Source of the DNA: Tritrichomonas foetus
Taxonomy: Eukaryota; Parabasalia; Tritrichomonadida; Tritrichomonadidae
Length of the DNA: 64,000 nucleotides
NCBI GenBank assembly: GCA_001839685.1
Contig: MLAK01000763.1
Coordinates: forward strand, 1 to 64,000
Direction: 5' to 3'
This document shows, piece after piece, positions 59,577-64,000 of this stretch (its first letter is position 1; the number at the start of each line of letters is the position of its first letter). A program made the translations under genes and the position numbers. Under the pieces are notes generated by a model, which searched no databases, had not been told where the DNA came from, and saw only the letters and a list, made by a program, of their open reading frames with translations.

Positions 59577-60971
59577 TTATTCAAAAACCGCAGGAATGGA
59601 AAGGACAAGTCTTCTTCGAAGTTCATCAGTGTGAAATGGTTTTATGTTTTCATCAGTAACCATTACCCGGTTCAAAAGTCCATTTGCGACTCTTAAAGTA
59701 GCCTTTTCAGGAGTGTCAGCATTCGCCAAAAGACAAAAAGGTCCTGTTTTGCTCATTACGTTTGTTGACGGATAAATGAGCCTTATTTTATCACGAAGGG
59801 ATTCTTCTGATTTATCAGCCCAAGCGGAAATTAGTGCGAAAAGTGACTTATCTGAACGTGCAATTTTCCCAAACATTACAGGCTCCAAAATAAGCGGATT
59901 CCAGAGAGTGAAATTTCCAAAAAATGGATCTAACAACCTCATCATTGCAATCCTCATTGTTTCATAGATTTTTGCTGCATCGCTTGGACAGATGAAGTTT
60001 TCTGGGAGACCCGGGTGCTTCATCTGATGTCTTGAAACATGAAATGAAAGGACGGCCTCCTGTCCATCAAGGGGAATTTCACCATCACGGTTTAAAAGGA
60101 GCCTCAGTTTGTTGTCTTGAATTGGATGAAAGCCGCCTTTTCTGAATTCAATGAAGCTCATTGAATTTTCTGCAATTAAGCTGCTTTTGATAGAAAATGG
60201 TTTACGATTTGATGGAACTCGAACATAAACAACAACTTCGACATATAAAGCAACTTCTGCATCAGATTCAATAATCCAATCAAATTGATGAAAAGTTAAC
60301 GGTCTCCACGTTCCGCTTTTATTTAGGCACATTGGAACTTCTATAATGTTGCTGACACATCGGCTGGCACGAACAAGCGTCATAAAAACGGATAATCTTT
60401 CGATCGACTGGAGCGGAAATCCGATATATTTTGTGTGAAAGGCGATACGCGATGTTCGAATAACAACTCGATTTGATGTCGATAAAGTTGGATCGTACGG
60501 AAAGAATCCAGATGGATCAAATAATGGTCGAATTGCATGGTCAAATGCTGTAGAAGAGCTGGAAATGTATTCTCGAAGTGCGGATTCGTGAAATGTTGCT
60601 GAAGCGACCTCCTGGGGCGTCAAAATTGTTCCTGAAAGTTTTGCATTTGTCGTTGGCGGGACTTCTTTGAATTGGCTTGAATGACTACTCAATTTTGAGC
60701 CTTCACTTGGCGTTTTGGTTTTACTTACGCGCGATTTATTCGGTACTAATTCGACTCGCTTTTTATTGGCGACATTCAAGTTCTCACCAAGCATGAATTC
60801 ATCCTGATTGACAATTTGATTAAACATGTACGATTTGGGGAGATTTAAAGGGTCCTGGGGTTTCCGACGTAATTTCAATCCATATAAGCAGAAATCTGTA
60901 GAGAACAAAAAGCGCGATGGAATATTCGTGTTTTGTTGGCTTCGGAGATTGTCTCGGTTAAATTCTGACAT
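59577..60971 (-). CDS. Unknown protein, 464 residues
   Basis: I do not recognise a family. Residues 1-110 are polar with a basic Ser/Lys patch (KSRVSKTKTPSEGSKLSSHS), probably disordered. Residues 120-460 look like a folded alpha/beta domain with regular hydrophobic strands (RVVIRTSRIAFHTKYIGFPL, ALYVEVVVYVRVP, EAVLSFHVSRHQ) and a helical end (LRRRLVLSIPAVF). There is no signal peptide or membrane helix. It is divergently arranged with the karyopherin gene, 185 bases between the two ATGs, so the two may share a promoter. Codon use matches neighbours and the ORF is intact, so it is likely a real cytosolic or nuclear protein. Confidence 0.75.
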   Translation of the reverse strand: MSEFNRDNLRSQQNTNIPSRFLFSTDFCLYGLKLRRKPQDPLNLPKSYMFNQIVNQDEFMLGENLNVANKKRVELVPNKSRVSKTKTPSEGSKLSSHSSQFKEVPPTTNAKLSGTILTPQEVASATFHESALREYISSSSTAFDHAIRPLFDPSGFFPYDPTLSTSNRVVIRTSRIAFHTKYIGFPLQSIERLSVFMTLVRASRCVSNIIEVPMCLNKSGTWRPLTFHQFDWIIESDAEVALYVEVVVYVRVPSNRKPFSIKSSLIAENSMSFIEFRKGGFHPIQDNKLRLLLNRDGEIPLDGQEAVLSFHVSRHQMKHPGLPENFICPSDAAKIYETMRIAMMRLLDPFFGNFTLWNPLILEPVMFGKIARSDKSLFALISAWADKSEESLRDKIRLIYPSTNVMSKTGPFCLLANADTPEKATLRVANGLLNRVMVTDENIKPFHTDELRRRLVLSIPAVFE

Positions 60972-61156
60972 GTTAATATATTAAGTAAACAAAATCTTCG
61001 AAAATTTATAATTTTTAAACGTTCGTGTTTTTTTAAATCACATTTCATGACTCGCCTTATCAAGTGATTAGAAAATTTGGCCATATTAACATAGAAAAAG
61101 TCGGAACATATTACAACATTTTTTCCTGTTTGCAAACTTTAAATAAAAAGTCAAAG
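60972..61156. promoter_or_regulatory. Bidirectional promoter region
   Basis: Only 185 bases separate two divergent ATGs. It contains GAAAAAGTCGG (61095), a relative of the AAAAAGTG box, and TTTCATGAC near 61045. Confidence 0.35.
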
Positions 61157-63274
61157 ATGGATTTATTATCACCAAATTCATTGGCTAATATTGTATGTTT
61201 TTTAGAACAAGGATCTAATCCAGAAATGCAACAACAATTTTTTGACACATTAAATCAATTAAAAGCTCATCCACAATTTATATTTTCACTTTTAAAAATT
61301 GTTTTAAATCAAGAAGTTAATTTTGTTGTTAGAATAAATGCAGCAAGCTTAATCAAACAACAAATGAAAACCATCTTGCCTGAGCATGCTCAACTCTTTA
61401 TTAATGAAGCAAATGGTTTATTTTATGTCTTGCAAACTCCACTAACAAGTTTAGTTAGAGTTGTTGCAGGATTAGTTGGAGAAATATATCATTTGTTTAG
61501 AAAAAATTATAATTTAGTGATTTTTCCAAATGCTACTCAGATTCTTACAGCTACTATTCAAAATCCTTCATTTTGTGAAAACGCTTTTATTTTCGCAATT
61601 GAACTTTTAAATTCAGGCTATAACATTGGAGTTAGTTTTGCTTCACTTTTACCGAATTTCATAATCAGTCCTTTTTCTGAATATTCGATTAAAACAGCTA
61701 GTTTAATGCCTTTATTTGCAAGTGATTTTAAGAACACTATTTTGCCAATAATTTTTCAAAATTTAAATAATATTTCTCAAGATTCATTATTTCATACTTG
61801 TATATTGGTTGAAAATATTTTAAAAGATGATCGAAATGATCAAAATTTATTAAATTTCATGATTTCTTGTTTACAAAGTGATTGTGAAGCAGTTGCAATT
61901 GAAGCAGCTAAAACTTTTCAAGAAAACCAAATGATTCAACTTCAAGAATTAACAATTTCTAATCTTTATTTAAGGCTCGGAAATGACTTTAATTTGAATA
62001 TGTATAATTTATCTTATCAATTCATAAAAACATTAAAAATTTTATATAGAAATTCAAAAGAAAAGGTTCATCCTATTTTAATTCCACTAATTCATGAATC
62101 ACTAAATTCCCAAAATGAAGTATCAATACGTTGTGCAGTTCGTGCAATGTCTTTTATTGAAATTGAAGAAGAAGCAGAAAAAAAATTGTTCTTTGATCAT
62201 CTCTGGTGCTTTTTGAATTCATCTTTTTGTTGCGATGCACTTTTTTCATTAATGAAAAGGTCTAAAAATCATACAGAAATAATTATTCCAACATTTGATA
62301 GAGCTTTTCAAATACTTGGAAGCGCGACAATTGAACATCGAATTGTAATTGAAACATATCTTTCTAAATTATTAAACAACAAAGAAATTGAATCAGAGCC
62401 TTATTTAAGCAGTTTAATGCAACTTCTTCAAAGCACAAAAGACGAAGAAGAAATTCATTCATTAATGTTTTTAATAGGATCTTTATGTAATTGTGTTAAA
62501 ACATTTGAACAGAATAACAATTTTAATGATTTTATTCGTTTAATTCTTGATATATTATCATCCCGATCTTTTTTGTTAATTGAGTGTTTATATATTTTTT
62601 CCTCAATCATTTCAAAGAGACAAGACACCTTCCCTGTTATTTTTGGAACTATTGGTCAAATAGCTCAAGCAATATTAAGTAGTCCTTTACAAGACGTGAA
62701 AGAAACAGAATATGCATTTTATTTCTTTTCTCAAGCAATTGAAGGATCAAATAAATTTAATCAAAATATATTTGATATTATTACACAAATTTGTGATATT
62801 GGAATAAAATGTTTAGATCCAAATATTCCAGAAGTTATTCAAAAATCAGCATGGTTATTTTTTTATTCAATTATTTGCTATTCTAAACAATTTTTTGATA
62901 TGAAATTAAAAATTCCCATTTTACAAGCAGCTTTGTTTATGAGCGAAAAAAAAGATTTGAGTATTTTAGGGATTGAATGCCAGCTTTTATCAGAATATTT
63001 AGATATGTATGGTGATTCACTTGGTGATGAAATTAAATATCATATTTATCATTTATGTATGAATGGTTTAGAATTTTCAACTTGGGATGGTGATTTAGAT
63101 CGGCAAAATATTGCATTTTGTTTAATGAAACTGATTTTCAAAACACCAGAATTTATACCTACTCCAGAACTAATTGACACATTTCAAAACATCTGTGAGT
63201 ATCTCAATCCTTCAACCAAATCAACTGAATTTGTGAATCAACTTCAAACTCTCATGGAAAGGCAACCTTTATGA
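61157..63274 (+). CDS. Importin-beta/transportin-like karyopherin
   Basis: 705 residues from the first ATG; the open frame extends 93 bases upstream but begins at GTG. Residues 1-80 fit the importin-beta N-terminal domain: LEQGSNPEMQQQFFDTLNQL, FVVRINAASLIKQQMKTILP ('...R..A...LKN.v...') and a following hydrophobic helix pair. The rest is a uniform series of HEAT-type antiparallel helices (for example VSIRCAVRAMSFIEIEEEAE). These proteins carry cargo through nuclear pores and bind Ran-GTP. At 705 residues it is shorter than typical members (about 850 to 1000). The subfamily cannot be fixed; transportin or importin-4-like are both possible. Confidence 0.75.
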   Translation: MDLLSPNSLANIVCFLEQGSNPEMQQQFFDTLNQLKAHPQFIFSLLKIVLNQEVNFVVRINAASLIKQQMKTILPEHAQLFINEANGLFYVLQTPLTSLVRVVAGLVGEIYHLFRKNYNLVIFPNATQILTATIQNPSFCENAFIFAIELLNSGYNIGVSFASLLPNFIISPFSEYSIKTASLMPLFASDFKNTILPIIFQNLNNISQDSLFHTCILVENILKDDRNDQNLLNFMISCLQSDCEAVAIEAAKTFQENQMIQLQELTISNLYLRLGNDFNLNMYNLSYQFIKTLKILYRNSKEKVHPILIPLIHESLNSQNEVSIRCAVRAMSFIEIEEEAEKKLFFDHLWCFLNSSFCCDALFSLMKRSKNHTEIIIPTFDRAFQILGSATIEHRIVIETYLSKLLNNKEIESEPYLSSLMQLLQSTKDEEEIHSLMFLIGSLCNCVKTFEQNNNFNDFIRLILDILSSRSFLLIECLYIFSSIISKRQDTFPVIFGTIGQIAQAILSSPLQDVKETEYAFYFFSQAIEGSNKFNQNIFDIITQICDIGIKCLDPNIPEVIQKSAWLFFYSIICYSKQFFDMKLKIPILQAALFMSEKKDLSILGIECQLLSEYLDMYGDSLGDEIKYHIYHLCMNGLEFSTWDGDLDRQNIAFCLMKLIFKTPEFIPTPELIDTFQNICEYLNPSTKSTEFVNQLQTLMERQPL

Positions 63275-63541
63275 TAATGGTTATCACAATCACAATTGTA
63301 TAATCTTGTAAATGAGAACATAGTTTCATTTCATCTAAAATGAATAACTAATGTTCAAAGAATAATGAAAGCCAAGATTGAATCATGTTTTAGAAATCTC
63401 AAAATTAATTGTTCTCTTAGTTTCTAGATCTGGAGATCGAATATGAATCGAATTCATATTTTACAAAACTTTAAATAGAATAGCAATGCTAAAATGAGAA
63501 AAAGTAAAAATAGATATATATATTTTTTTTATTGCTTATTT
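63275..63541. other. Convergent intergenic
   Basis: Short AT-rich spacer between stop codons; nothing recognised. Confidence 0.5.
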
Positions 63542-64000
63542 TCATTCATCATCATCTGGAGGATTCTCTAACATTTCTTTGATTTCCTCATACTCACTCT
63601 TTAACATATTGATGAACGCCTTTCTATCACCTTGTTCTTTTACAGTAAGAGATGGGAGTTTTTCAGTTTCACGCTTAATTGCTTGTTCAAGTTGTCCCAA
63701 GTATTCATTTGGATCAAGTTCTCCATTTTCTTGAGCTTGCATAAACTCCTCCATTTTCTTAGAAAATGCAGTATTTTGGTCAACCAGAGGTTGTGGAATT
63801 TCAAGTTTTTTATCGCGATAAATCGACATCAACACTTTTGATTGATTTATTAAAAATTCTGTAACTTTTGTTCCCCAAAACAATCCATGTTCTTCTTTAC
63901 TCAACAATCGATATTCAGGAATTCCATTATTTGGCTGTGCATTGCGAGTTGGCTTTGGAACATTTTGTGTTCCAGCTATTTGCTTCTGTTTTGGTTTTGG
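63542..64000 (-). CDS. Helical protein, C-terminal part (cut by window edge)
   Basis: The minus-strand frame is open to the last base, so about 152 C-terminal residues are visible and the start lies beyond 64000. The visible part begins with a Pro/Gln/Asn-rich linker (KPKQKQIAGTQNVPKPTRNA). A helical segment (LLSKEEHGLFWGTKVTEFLI), a charged coiled-coil-like region (NTAFSKKMEEFMQAQENGEL; YLGQLEQAIKRETEKLPSL) and an acidic end (ENPPDDDE) follow. I do not recognise the family; a DM14-like or other helical adaptor is conceivable. Confidence 0.65.
   Translation of the reverse strand, partial: PKPKQKQIAGTQNVPKPTRNAQPNNGIPEYRLLSKEEHGLFWGTKVTEFLINQSKVLMSIYRDKKLEIPQPLVDQNTAFSKKMEEFMQAQENGELDPNEYLGQLEQAIKRETEKLPSLTVKEQGDRKAFINMLKSEYEEIKEMLENPPDDDE

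Noticed and set aside
61064..61156. 31-residue N-terminal extension of the karyopherin
   Set aside because: It begins at GTG and occupies the short divergent promoter; the importin N-domain starts after ATG 61157.
1..64000. CRISPR arrays, bacterial operons, rRNA genes
   Set aside because: No regularly spaced identical repeats with unique spacers, no ribosome binding sites or gene clusters, and no rRNA-like GC-rich stretch were seen.

Overview
The window looks like nuclear DNA of a parabasalid protist. Tritrichomonas foetus is my best guess, but species is inference. The supporting signs are AT-rich DNA, long intronless genes with standard stop codons, TCA(Y)TT initiator-like motifs 5 to 20 bases before several ATGs, and a trichomonad gene mix: a PAS/cyclase-like receptor, a leishmanolysin-like metalloprotease, a P2B calcium ATPase, CAMK-like and HECT proteins, and many transposon relics.

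Bases 1 to about 24,600 form a mobile-element graveyard. It holds two copies of a virus-like element end. Each has a poxvirus A22/RuvC-type Holliday junction resolvase gene, a repeat-rich spacer, and a terminus with a short GC-rich palindrome and a poly-T run. A third, inverted terminus follows at 6589-6729. Around these lie three Mutator-like (MULE) transposase relics, another DDE transposase relic, a small inverted-repeat element with a tyrosine-recombinase fragment, a TTAA-flanked MITE and simple-sequence arrays, one with an assembly gap.

The most striking finding is here. At 9106-11061 (minus strand) one intact ORF fuses a complete USP/C19 deubiquitinase domain to a Tc1/mariner-IS630-type DDE transposase, flanked by inverted arrays of a TTTCGAAA motif. 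At about 21,300-23,646 a decayed MULE transposase runs into a second, different USP domain at its C-terminal side. Two unrelated transposase superfamilies in one window therefore each carry a deubiquitinase.

Bases 25,000 to 64,000 are ordinary gene-rich DNA with single-exon genes on both strands. They encode a coiled-coil protein, LMBRD2-like membrane protein, NOT1 scaffold of CCR4-NOT, a chromo/chromoshadow (HP1-like) protein, a SNARE-like protein, a protein kinase, a small unknown protein, GP63-like protease, calcium ATPase, TRIP12/UPL3-like HECT ligase, isoprenylcysteine methyltransferase, a large PAS plus degenerate-cyclase membrane protein, a ubiquitin-like-fold protein, an unknown 464-residue protein, a karyopherin and the C-terminal part of a further protein at the right edge. 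Spacers of 0.2 to 2.5 kb separate them. No operons, tRNA or rRNA genes or CRISPR arrays were recognised.
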